From Bacteroidota bacterium (lineage in GTDB: Bacteria > Bacteroidota > Bacteroidia > Flavobacteriales > Weeksellaceae), in assembly GCA_023387375.1 (NCBI GenBank), contig JAEWIE010000009.1:1-29609 (forward strand): a stretch of DNA of 29,609 nt. Reading direction: 5' to 3'. Made by a program: the position numbers and the translations under genes. Under the pieces are notes generated by a model that saw nothing but the letters and a program-made list of their open reading frames with translations, ran no database searches and was not told the DNA's origin. Shown here in pieces: positions 23,184 through 29,203 of the stretch. How positions within the stretch are numbered: position 1 is the first letter of the stretch; the number at the start of each line of letters is the position of its first letter.

Positions 23184-23951
23184 ATGAACCAGACTTTCAG
23201 CTTGCTTATTTATGTGAAAAAATCCAAAGAAAATGCTAATGGAGAATGCCCTATTTACCTTCGAATTACTATTGATGGGCAAGCTACAGAAATCAGTGTC
23301 AAAAGAACCGTAAAACCTTCTCAGTGGAATTCGAAAGGGCAAAAGGTAAGTGGTCATACAGAAGCAGTTAAAATGTTAAACCATTATATTAAAACTTTTG
23401 AACAACAGGTACATAATGCTCATCATGAATTAATGAAAGATGGCGTAACAATTACAAGCGAAATTCTAAAAAACAAACTGACAGGGAAAAATAGTAAAAG
23501 TAGAATGTTAATATCTGTTTTTAAAGACCATAATAACCGAATGGAGGCGTTAGTTGGTAAAGAATATGCAAAAGGAACTTTAACGCGCTATAGAACCTGT
23601 TTAAGCCATACAGAAGAGTTTCTGAAATGGAAGTTTAATGTTTCGGATATTGAGATTACGGAAATCGACCACGCGTTTATTTCTGATTTTGAATTTTTTC
23701 TGCGCACCGAAAAATCCTGCGCCAATAACTCTGCGGTAAAATACATTAAGAATTTTGGTAAGATAATCCGGATTTGTTTGGCGAATAAGTGGCTGACTTA
23801 CGACACAGAAGTTTATGGTTCTTACCGTATTTTTCGTGGTGGCGGATTTTGTGACGTAGAAAGGAGCGTAATGGCAACGACACGCAGAAGAAGTCACCCA
23901 TTAAAATTTAAAATTGACGACCTTGGATTTAGAATTGCGAAAAACAAATAG
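23184..23951 (+). pseudogene. Tyrosine integrase truncated and fused to a formylglycine-generating-enzyme tail
   Basis: The reading frame of 255 residues is a chimera. Residues 1 to about 207 are the N-terminal half of a Bacteroidota tyrosine recombinase: an arm-type DNA-binding domain (about 1-90; ECPIYLRITIDG, WNSKGQKV) and a SAM-like core-binding domain (about 108-207, ending RICLANKWLTYD). The catalytic domain with the R-H-R-Y residues is absent, so it cannot recombine DNA. From about residue 210 the sequence changes to GSYRIFRGGGFCDVERSVM and ends DDLGFRIAKN. This matches the C-terminal RGGSW...R...GFR-A-R pattern of FGE-sulfatase (SUMF1-like) domains. The join lies near 23802-23815 and is in frame. 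The protein could still bind arm sites; whether it is made is unknown. Confidence 0.82.
23806..23951 (+). pseudogene. 3' remnant of a SUMF1/FGE-sulfatase domain gene
   Basis: Only about 45 codons of the C-terminal end remain. The diagnostic pattern is RIFRGGGF, then an Arg-rich segment (TTRRRSHP) and GFRIAKN before the stop. In this family, which includes formylglycine-generating enzyme and many Bacteroidota homologues such as gliding proteins, the last strand block has this form. Its upstream part was lost when the integrase fragment joined it. It could come from another cell's gene or from a cassette-like unit, because a long palindrome starts just after its stop. Confidence 0.68.
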
Positions 23952-23960
23952 ACAAGAACA

Positions 23961-24100
23961 ACGACCCGCTAACAAGCATTTGGCTCAATGGCGGGTGACG
24001 TGGTTAATTGAACATTCTACCTCGCATCAACTTTTGTGGTGTATTGACAGTTTTGTGCTCCGAAATCCGCCACTGCGCCAAGCGCCAAAACGTTATCTAC
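23961..24100. repeat. Long imperfect palindrome, cassette-boundary-like
   Basis: TTGGCTCAATGGCGG (23980-23994) pairs with CCGCCACTGCGCCAA (24067-24081) at 13 of 15 positions. It is framed by GCTAACAAGC on the left and AACGTTATC on the right, and about 70 bases lie between the arms. It begins just after the stop of one truncated gene and ends 23 bases before the next start. This recalls integron attC sites or dispersed Bacteroidota repeats, though the strict attC core consensus is not met. Confidence 0.55.
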
Positions 24101-24123
24101 TATTTCAAAACCCAGCTATAACA

Positions 24124-24564
24124 ATGAACCCAAGTCCCAAAACAGAAGTTGAATTAGAAAATTGGATGAAACTTAATTGTTACAATTTTGACAGTTATTC
24201 AATTAATGGAAATTTTATTTACGAGGGATTTGGAATTGAAAAAAATGGTTCTTTATATGTTTGGTACTACACTGAAAAGGGGAATAAAAATAATTTAGAA
24301 ATATTCAGAACTGAAAGTGAAATAATAAAATATGCGTATGAAAAAATTAAATCGGACAAATGGGCTAAAACTCATTGTGTTGGATTTAATTATGACAAAC
24401 AAAAAACGGACGAATTACTAAAAATTCTTACAGAAATGAAAATTGATTATCTACAAGACGAAATTCCTTTTAATAAAATTGCTTACCGAACTTTTGTTTT
24501 CGGTTGTGATATTAACAAAGTTATGGACTTACCAAAAAAATATATCGAAAGTCCAGATAATTAA
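24124..24564 (+). CDS. Hypothetical protein, 146 residues
   Basis: I do not recognise a named domain with certainty. I start at the ATG at 24124 (MNPSPKTEVELENWMKLN). The frame is open further upstream but runs through the palindrome, so the longer version is unlikely. The protein is soluble, aromatic- and Lys/Glu-rich, and shows an alpha-beta pattern: NGNFIYEGFGIEKNGSLYVW (two strands), a helix around ESEIIKYAYEKIKSDKWAKTH, then CVGFNYDKQKTDELLKILTEM and a late strand RTFVFGCDI. The style resembles small immunity or regulator-type proteins of Bacteroidota, but that is only an impression. It stands alone between the palindrome and an IS91-type remnant, as a cassette cargo gene would. Base composition is AT-rich compared with the core. 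Confidence 0.65.
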   Translation: MNPSPKTEVELENWMKLNCYNFDSYSINGNFIYEGFGIEKNGSLYVWYYTEKGNKNNLEIFRTESEIIKYAYEKIKSDKWAKTHCVGFNYDKQKTDELLKILTEMKIDYLQDEIPFNKIAYRTFVFGCDINKVMDLPKKYIESPDN

Positions 24565-24814
24565 TAGAAACAGTAGATAATAACTAAGCTTTCGTTTTGT
24601 CTGCAAGACAAGAAATGAAAGCCCGTTGAACGGAAGCTCCGGTGGCTTTTCAAGAGCATTATGGTCCTCTTATGGGGATGTCGTTTTTAGAATTTAGAGG
24701 TACAAAGCAGTTTTTTAGAAGGACTGCTTTTTTTTGTGGCGTTGGGTAGCCTTTGGAAGTGGTTTCTGCGGGGTTTTACTGGCTGTAGAGTACAACTTCC
24801 CTTACCCGCAAAGG

Positions 24815-24943
24815 TTATTTCGCAGACAAAGGTTGGGTGACGAAAAGAAAGTCCTGCGGCGGACCGCGCTGCCCGAAAACGGCAATGGTCACTAGGTTTC
24901 CCTCCTTGCAGCACCGGCATTTATTGAGCAGCGTTTTGGGTGT
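24815..24943 (-). pseudogene. IS91-family transposase, C-terminal remnant
   Basis: Read on the minus strand from about 24943, the frame gives TPKTLLNKCRCCKEGNLVTI, then AVFGQRGPPQDFLSV and a stop at 24815-24817. The Cys-x-Cys-Cys-Lys followed by a hydrophobic strand and RGPP is the usual end of IS91-type transposases. The catalytic two-tyrosine region is gone. The remnant overlaps the recombinase fragment's out-of-frame end because the deletion joined the two in different frames. Confidence 0.6.
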
Positions 24944-25452
24944 GAAGCTTGATATTCCTTACTTCCATACAGCGCAGTCCGCAACCGTAGATCAGGCCGA
25001 TGAGCAGTTTGTGTTTCAGGAGTTCGGCACTTTGAAGCATTCGCCAGATTTCTTCACGGCTTAAAATAGTGGGAAGTTTTTTGACTTTTGGAATCGCGGG
25101 AAGATGGAGGTAGCTGTAAGGCAAGCCTTCGGTTTTCAGCAAAAACCGCAGTCCGTAAACGGTATGTTTAAAGTACGACTGAGAAGGTGTTTTTGACCGC
25201 TGTTGAAGTTCAAAAAGGTAATCTTTGATGTCTTCCGGGTCTAATTCGGTAGGGACTTTACCGAAATGAAGCGCTAATGCTGCAACGTTACGGGAATAAT
25301 TTTCGAAGGTACGCTTGCTTCTGCCCAGGATGGAGATATTTCTTTCGAAGCGTTGCAGAAGTTCGGCAAAACCGTTAACTTCGCTCGAGGCACGATTCAG
25401 GAATTTGTTCGTCCTTAAATCCTCCGGAGATTTTTTTTTGTAGCCATTTCAT
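24921..25452 (-). pseudogene. Tyrosine recombinase fragment of the IS91-type element, frameshifted
   Basis: The minus strand starts at the ATG at 25452 (MKWLQKK). It then needs a one-base shift in a run of nine A (25431-25439) to continue as SPEDLRTNKFLNRASSEVNG. From there one frame is open through FERNISILGRSKRTFENYSR (N-terminal SAM-like domain). It continues to LPTILSREEIWRMLQSAELL and LIGLIYGCGLRCMEVRNIKL, which holds the first catalytic Arg (in GLR). After this it enters foreign sequence and stops at 24921. About 165 residues remain out of roughly 290; the His-Arg-Tyr part is missing. With eight A the frame would be intact, so the shift looks like simple slippage. Confidence 0.75.
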
Positions 25453-25659
25453 GAGTTTTTAAAAGGTTAATAAAAACAAAGTTACTAAAACGGCGAATGG
25501 GAAAAGCTACCGGAGGTTTAGTTCAACAGTGTATTTCTATTAGCGGGGTTGAAGTTTACATAATGATGATTTTCGCTAAATGTTCTTTTTGTTATATTTA
25601 CAAAAACCAATTATAATAAGTCCCGCCAACATAAATACCCAACCGTTAGCTGTAATTCT

Positions 25660-25687
25660 AAAAAAAATCCCTCAATTAAGGGATTTC
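25660..25687 (-). terminator. Terminator of the Xre-ImmA operon
   Basis: On the minus strand AAATCCCT and AGGGATTT (arms at 25679-25686 and 25665-25672) pair over a six-base loop and are followed by a long T run. It lies 5 bases beyond the ImmA stop codon. The preceding interval 25453-25660 holds no gene that I can support. It contains TAGCGGGG (25541-25548) and, further on, CCCGCCAAC and AACCGTTAGC (25622-25650), faintly like the palindrome at 23961. Confidence 0.82.
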
Positions 25688-25691
25688 AATT

Positions 25692-26741
25692 TTATGTTAT
25701 TCTTAGTTTAACCATTTTATCTGAATTAAATAACTTTTCTGTTATATCGTTTGGTAATCCTGTATAATTTGAAAAATCTTCCAAGGAATAAGCCAAATCA
25801 TTTTTAAAAATATTTATTGCATTTTTTAAACAAGTAGGCTTATCTATATAAACTTCAATTGGTTCTTTTTTAGTATAACCATTTCTACTCATTTCAATTA
25901 AAAAATATTTATACTTATTTTCATCTAGGCATTTTAAATCCTTTGCTCTTCTTATAATTGAAGACATTGAAGTTAACCAATAATTTTTTAATTCACCTAA
26001 GTCATTAAGTCTAAGATTTCTTAATGTATTTTTTATTGATTTTTCAGGCATTAAAAATTCACTTGCAAATTGATTGGCTTCTTTTTCTTTATCTCTAAAT
26101 GACGAAATCGGAAAATTATTCTCATTATGCATTAAAACATGCCCTAATTCGTGAGCAATAGTAAATCGCTTTCTATCATTAGAAAAATTTTTGTTAACAA
26201 TAATAATAGGAAATCCCTTATCAGAAATAAATGAAACTCCGTCAAATTTTTCATCATCATCGATTTCATAAAGAATAATACCAACCGATTCTAATAATGA
26301 ATAAATATTTTTAATAGGTTCATTTGCATCAACTTTCAAAATTCTTCTTGTATAATTAGCTATATATTCTGGAGAAAAACCATCATCAACATTTAACGGA
26401 GATAACGTAAAATCTGGCCATTCAATTGCCTCTGAAAGTTCATCAACTACATAACCAATTACTTTACATTTGTTTTCAAATTTCAGAATTTTAGCCTTGC
26501 TAACTGTTGCTCTTTTTCTATAGTTTGCATTTTCAATCGTGGAATTGATTTTACGATTGAAAAATTCGTCAGGAAAATCCAAAAAATCAATTATTTTCTT
26601 TTGGAGTTCTTCTGATAAAACGCCTAGTCCTTTCTCAAATTTAGATAGATTGGATTGAGAAAGACCTTGAATTTTACTTGATAACTCTGTTTGCGAGTAA
26701 CCTCTAAATTCTCTTGCGAAAGTTAATTGTTTGTGGTTCAT
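25692..26741 (-). CDS. Xre-family HTH / ImmA-IrrE metallopeptidase protein
   Basis: This is a two-domain protein of 349 residues. Residues about 4-55 are an Xre/Cro-type helix-turn-helix (REFRGYSQTELSSKIQGLSQ, SNLSKFEKG). The rest is an ImmA/IrrE (COG2856) zinc-peptidase domain with HELGHVLMH (197-205), where His197 and His201 are ligands and Glu198 is catalytic, and EANQFASEFLMP (221-232) with Glu221 as probable third ligand. In this family peptidases cut a partner repressor (ImmA-ImmR, IrrE-DdrO), and the fused Xre-COG2856 form has been proposed as part of toxin-antitoxin-type modules. It follows the 217-residue gene by 53 bases and is closed by a terminator. It may repress the operon through the repeats at 27547-27592. 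The region is markedly AT-rich, suggesting transfer. Confidence 0.92.
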   Translation of the reverse strand: MNHKQLTFAREFRGYSQTELSSKIQGLSQSNLSKFEKGLGVLSEELQKKIIDFLDFPDEFFNRKINSTIENANYRKRATVSKAKILKFENKCKVIGYVVDELSEAIEWPDFTLSPLNVDDGFSPEYIANYTRRILKVDANEPIKNIYSLLESVGIILYEIDDDEKFDGVSFISDKGFPIIIVNKNFSNDRKRFTIAHELGHVLMHNENNFPISSFRDKEKEANQFASEFLMPEKSIKNTLRNLRLNDLGELKNYWLTSMSSIIRRAKDLKCLDENKYKYFLIEMSRNGYTKKEPIEVYIDKPTCLKNAINIFKNDLAYSLEDFSNYTGLPNDITEKLFNSDKMVKLRIT

Positions 26742-26794
26742 AGTGTTTTACTCATCTCAATAATTGCCAAAAGTAATCAAAGTGCTGCTGATTA

Positions 26795-27448
26795 TTAATT
26801 AGCTTTCTTAATAGAAGTTTGTCCCTTCAACTTAGGAACAACTTCCTCAATTTCATTAATTTCAACTTTAGTAGAAATAGAAATATCATTTTCTATATCT
26901 TTCTCACCAATTGAAAAATTAACTTCTCCATCATCAATATAAATCAATTGTGGATTCACAAATTGTCCAAATCTATTTTTTTGATAACCAAAATACAAAA
27001 TTGGCTCATCATTATAATCAGAATTTGAAAACAAATCTAAAACTTGGTTTTGACTTAATATTGATTGGACATTAATAGTTTTGATATTCATTGGTTTACC
27101 TTTTCCATTCAACTTTTTGAACAAAATAAGATAACCATTAGTTCTTAAAACCAATCTTTTATACCTACCGTAAAATGCTTTTTCTCCAAAACTATTGGAA
27201 AGAGATTCGGCAAAACTACTTTGCATTACACTAGCTTCAAAAGTTCTAGACCTATGTGAAGGCTGGAATGACGATAATACAATATTCGTCTTATCTAATG
27301 CAGTATAAAATACGTTAAACAATAGTTGTAGTTCTTTCTTTAACTCAACTTTACATTCACTTTCAGAAGCAAGTCTTCTTTTCCCTTGCATTCTTCTTGA
27401 CAAATTATTATCTTTGTCGGACAAATCAGAAAAATTTAGTTCTGTCAT
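26795..27448 (-). CDS. Hypothetical protein, 217 residues, first gene of the Xre-ImmA operon
   Basis: I do not recognise a named family. The protein has a charged N-terminus (about 1-35, DLSDKDNNLSRRMQGKRR) and a helix around LKKELQLLFNVFYTALDKTN. Then comes SFQPSHRSRTFEASVMQSSF, and an alpha-beta core with RLVLRTNGYLILFKKLN (98-114), NIKTINVQSILSQNQVLDLF and EPILYFGYQKNRFGQFVNPQ followed by LIYIDDG. The tail is acidic then basic. There is no signal peptide or membrane helix. The block from NGYLILFKK to NPQLIYI looks well structured and is the best query for homologues. Its place upstream of an Xre-peptidase suggests that it is the effector or the proteolysis target of that protein. This is inference; no catalytic motif is evident. 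Confidence 0.8.
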   Translation of the reverse strand: MTELNFSDLSDKDNNLSRRMQGKRRLASESECKVELKKELQLLFNVFYTALDKTNIVLSSFQPSHRSRTFEASVMQSSFAESLSNSFGEKAFYGRYKRLVLRTNGYLILFKKLNGKGKPMNIKTINVQSILSQNQVLDLFSNSDYNDEPILYFGYQKNRFGQFVNPQLIYIDDGEVNFSIGEKDIENDISISTKVEINEIEEVVPKLKGQTSIKKAN

Positions 27449-27486
27449 AATTTTAATTATTTAAATGTGCAGCACTTTGAAAACCT

Positions 27487-27513
27487 AAAATCTCTGCTCC
27501 CAACAGAGATTTT
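27487..27513. other. Hairpin between Xre operon promoter and first gene
   Basis: AAAATCTCTG (27487-27496) pairs with CAGAGATTTT (27504-27513) over loop CTCCCAA, with T runs favouring termination on the plus strand. It lies between the -7 element and the start of the minus-strand gene at 27448, so it is in that operon's leader. It could instead stop plus-strand readthrough. Confidence 0.55.
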
Positions 27514-27521
27514 TGTTTATA

Positions 27522-27529
27522 CAAATATA
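27522..27529 (-). promoter_or_regulatory. -7 promoter element for the Xre-ImmA operon
   Basis: On the minus strand this reads TATATTTG, an exact TAnnTTTG match about 75 bases before the first gene. The tandem repeats at 27547-27592 lie where a -33 element and a repressor site would be expected. Confidence 0.55.
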
Positions 27530-27546
27530 CGAAAAAAAATTGAGAT

Positions 27547-27592
27547 TATATAATTTTTACACAATTTTGTATATAATTTTTACAAAAAATTG
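27547..27592. repeat. Two 23-bp tandem repeats, operator candidate
   Basis: TATATAATTTTTACA occurs at 27547-27561 and 27570-27584, exactly 23 bases apart, each followed by (C/A)AA(T/A)(T/A)TTG-like bases. A partial third start (TATAT) lies at 27593. Two helical turns of spacing and the position just upstream of the -7 element fit a repressor site, probably for the operon's own Xre domain. Confidence 0.6.
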
Positions 27593-27600
27593 TATATTTA

Positions 27601-27720
27601 GGTAATGTTCCAAAAGTGTTGGAACCTTTTATTGATCAGGCATCAAGCAAGTTTTTTATTGCGAGTAGGTCAAATTTATGCTGTCCAAGAGGTCAGCATA
27701 TTTATTTTTAGACCAAAAAC
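27601..27720 (+). mobile_element. Left end of an IS1-family element
   Basis: The end starts GGTAATGTTCC, like the GGTAATG termini of IS1. It contains two hairpins: TTCCAA/TTGGAA and ATGCTG/CAGCAT (the latter about 27679-27700). These sit before the transposase start at 27729 and may block readthrough into the gene. A second, similar end lies at 28125. Confidence 0.6.
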
Positions 27721-27728
27721 CATAAAAT

Positions 27729-28124
27729 ATGAAACTCAAAATCTACACGTGTTCCAGATGTGTTGGTGAAAATTCCAAATTCATTAAATACGGAAAAACA
27801 TCAAGAGGAAAACAGAGATACCAATGTTCGGGTTGCAAAAAAACAAGCGTACTTGATTACGATAATGCTGCCTGTAAAGAGGGAATCAATAAGAAAATTG
27901 TCCTTTTAACAAAAGAAGGATTGGGTATTCGCTCTACTGCAAGGGTGTTAAAGATATCACCAACGACTTTACTGAAAAGACTCCTAGAAATTTCTAAGGC
28001 AATAGAACCTCCAAGATTGTCATTTAATAAAGAATATCAGGTAGATGAAATATGCACCTATGTGAGGAGTAAATCAAACAGAATCTGGATTGCCTATGGT
28101 TTGGAGACTATTACTAAGAAAGTC
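27729..28124 (+). pseudogene. IS1-family transposase, N-terminal fragment
   Basis: About 132 codons of the transposase remain. The start MKLKIYTCSRC begins a zinc-ribbon (Cys at 8, 11, 33 and 36, with KYGKTSRGKQRYQCSGC). An HTH follows (LTKEGLGIRSTARVLKISPT). The beginning of the DDE domain is VDEICTYVRSKSNRIWIAYGLE, whose first Asp (VDE) is catalytic. At 28125 the frame runs into a second IS1-type left end and stops at 28208, so the remaining catalytic residues are missing. The C-terminal half is not found downstream in the window. Confidence 0.82.
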
Positions 28125-28245
28125 GGTAATGTTCCAAAAGTGTTGGAACCTCTTATCCATAAGGCATCGAACAGATATTTTATTGTAAGATGGTCGAAAT
28201 TATGCTGACTTAAAGGCCGGCATATTTATTTTTGGGCTTAATAGC
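28125..28245 (+). mobile_element. Second IS1-type left end inserted in the first transposase
   Basis: GGTAATGTTCC and the next 16 bases are identical to the end at 27601. The following ~90 bases are roughly three-quarters identical, in the same orientation, and keep both hairpins. After about 28236 the similarity ends and no transposase start follows. It is a solo end of a second, related element. 28246-28369 is AT-rich sequence in which I see no gene. Confidence 0.55.
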
Positions 28246-28369
28246 ACAATAAATTACTCCCTTAAAGCGCGCATTTTTGAAACCATTTAAAAAAGTCGGT
28301 AAAAAGTAATTCATATTAGATCCAAAATCGTCTTTTTTATTATTTTCGTAAAATAACTTTCATAGTTTT

Positions 28370-28866
28370 ATGCTTTTTTGCTGCGTAAGGGTTTCGACAC
28401 CTGATCAAAGAATTTCTACTCAAATCGACCTCTTAAAGGAAAATGCTGCTACAAGATATTAACTGATGTGGAGGATGGGCTGAACAAAATGCTTTCATTC
28501 CTACGTCCCGGAGACATTTTGATAGTCTACAAAGCAGATAGAATTTTTTGCTCCCTCAAGAACATGATTGACCTTTTCGACCTTTTCAATAAAAAGGAGG
28601 TCAAATTCAAGAGCATTACGGAATCGGCCTTCGATACTACGACCGCCAATGGAAAATTTTTAATTCAAATTTTCGGTGTCGTAGCAGAGTTTGAACGGAA
28701 TCTGATAAGTGAGAGAACTAGGGCGGGTTTGGAATGGGCAGGACGCAGAAATAAGTTCCTCTGTGGTCCGACGAAGGGATAAGGCAAAGAATCTTTGGAA
28801 AAATATCAGCACGCCAAACACTTATACGAAAATAAAAATATTCTAATTGATAAGGCATGTGTGTGT
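28370..28866 (+). pseudogene. Serine recombinase (resolvase), decayed
   Basis: The frame starts at ATG 28370 with VRVSTPDQRISTQIDLLKEN, which includes the RVS catalytic serine block of resolvases. One base is lost near 28445 (AATGCTGC for AATGGCTGC), so the next frame continues as KILTDV. A short deletion of several codons then leads to EDGLNKMLSFLRPGD. The rest is well preserved: VYKADRIFCSLKNMIDLFDL, ESAFDTTTANGKFLIQIFGV, AEFERNLISERTRAGLE. An in-frame TAA at 28780 interrupts it, and ESLEKYQHAKHLYENKNI follows in the same frame until the IS3 end cuts it. Four lesions make it non-functional. A GTG at 28468 gives an open frame that lacks the catalytic serine. Confidence 0.85.
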
Positions 28867-28936
28867 TGTAAGCTCCCCCGAAAACAGTACGGTTTAAAAG
28901 TATAAAATTAATTAACTTTAAATCGTAATTAAGACA

Positions 28937-29203
28937 ATGAAAAAGAGCACATTTAGTCCTGCAAAGATTGCAGGTGTTTTAAAAGAGTTTGCTTCAGGCC
29001 GTAGTGCCGAGGAGCTGGCAAGGGAGAATAGCATCAGCACAGCTACCTTATATAAGTGGCGCCAAAGGTACAATGGCATGGAAGCCAGTGAACTCAAGCG
29101 AGTAAAAGAGTTAGAAGAAGAAAACGCAAGGCTAAAGCGTATGTACGCTAACCTCGCAATGGAGCTTGACGTGGCTAAATATATTATTGAAAAAAAGCTT
29201 TAA
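28937..29203 (+). CDS. IS3-family transposase OrfA
   Basis: OrfA, 88 residues, is the DNA-binding part of the IS3 transposase. It has an HTH of the transposase_8 type (KIAGVLKEFASGRSAEELAR, ISTATLYKWRQRYNG, about 10-47) and a leucine-zipper-like coiled coil (LKRVKELEEENARLKRMYAN, about 53-72) that mediates oligomerisation. Its stop lies within the OrfA-OrfB overlap next to AAAAAAAG, so part of the ribosomes would continue into OrfB. ATG at 28937 follows the left end by 70 bases. Confidence 0.92.
   Translation: MKKSTFSPAKIAGVLKEFASGRSAEELARENSISTATLYKWRQRYNGMEASELKRVKELEEENARLKRMYANLAMELDVAKYIIEKKL
29191..29197 (+). promoter_or_regulatory. Programmed -1 frameshift site of the IS3 element
   Basis: The slippery heptamer AAAAAAG sits at the end of orfA, five codons before the family's OrfB reading begins. 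Slipping back one base changes KKL-stop to KALKPCQKRE. Short GCTTTAAAGC (29197-29206) is self-complementary and could help. Confidence 0.7.

Larger units (their letters stand above)
24589..25452 (-). mobile_element. Collapsed IS91-type element (recombinase 5' part plus transposase 3' end)
   Basis: On the minus strand a tyrosine recombinase 5' fragment runs directly into the last ~40 codons of an IS91-type transposase. Downstream of these (24589-24621 and 24618-24649) are hairpins: CTTTCGTTTTGTCT paired with AGACAAGAAATGAAAG, and AAAGCC paired with GGCTTT. Such structures suit an IS91 terminus. A further hairpin AAAGCAGT/ACTGCTTT with T run is at 24704-24735. The recombinase-then-IS91-transposase order is known for Bacteroidota elements. 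The middle has been deleted, so the element is dead. Ends are approximate. Confidence 0.62.

Noticed and set aside
23914..24123. Upstream extension of the 146-residue gene
   Set aside because: The extra 70 codons run through the palindrome and overlap the FGE remnant in another frame; the ATG at 24124 is the natural start.
24687..24920. Minus-strand frame of 77 codons in the IS91-type region
   Set aside because: The transposase remnant in another frame explains this stretch better by motif (CxCCK…RGPP).
28125..28208. Tail of the IS1 transposase frame as genuine coding sequence
   Set aside because: The same bases occur as a non-coding end at 27601, and the differences between copies show no codon-position bias.
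28119..28302. AAAGTCGGTAA at 28119 and 28292 as an IS target duplication
   Set aside because: It is longer than and partly inside the IS1 end sequence, so chance or shared end sequence is as likely; no element right end lies between.
28468..28782. Resolvase read as a 104-residue intact gene from GTG
   Set aside because: The in-frame homology extends both upstream and beyond the stop, and the catalytic serine is outside; it is a piece of a pseudogene.
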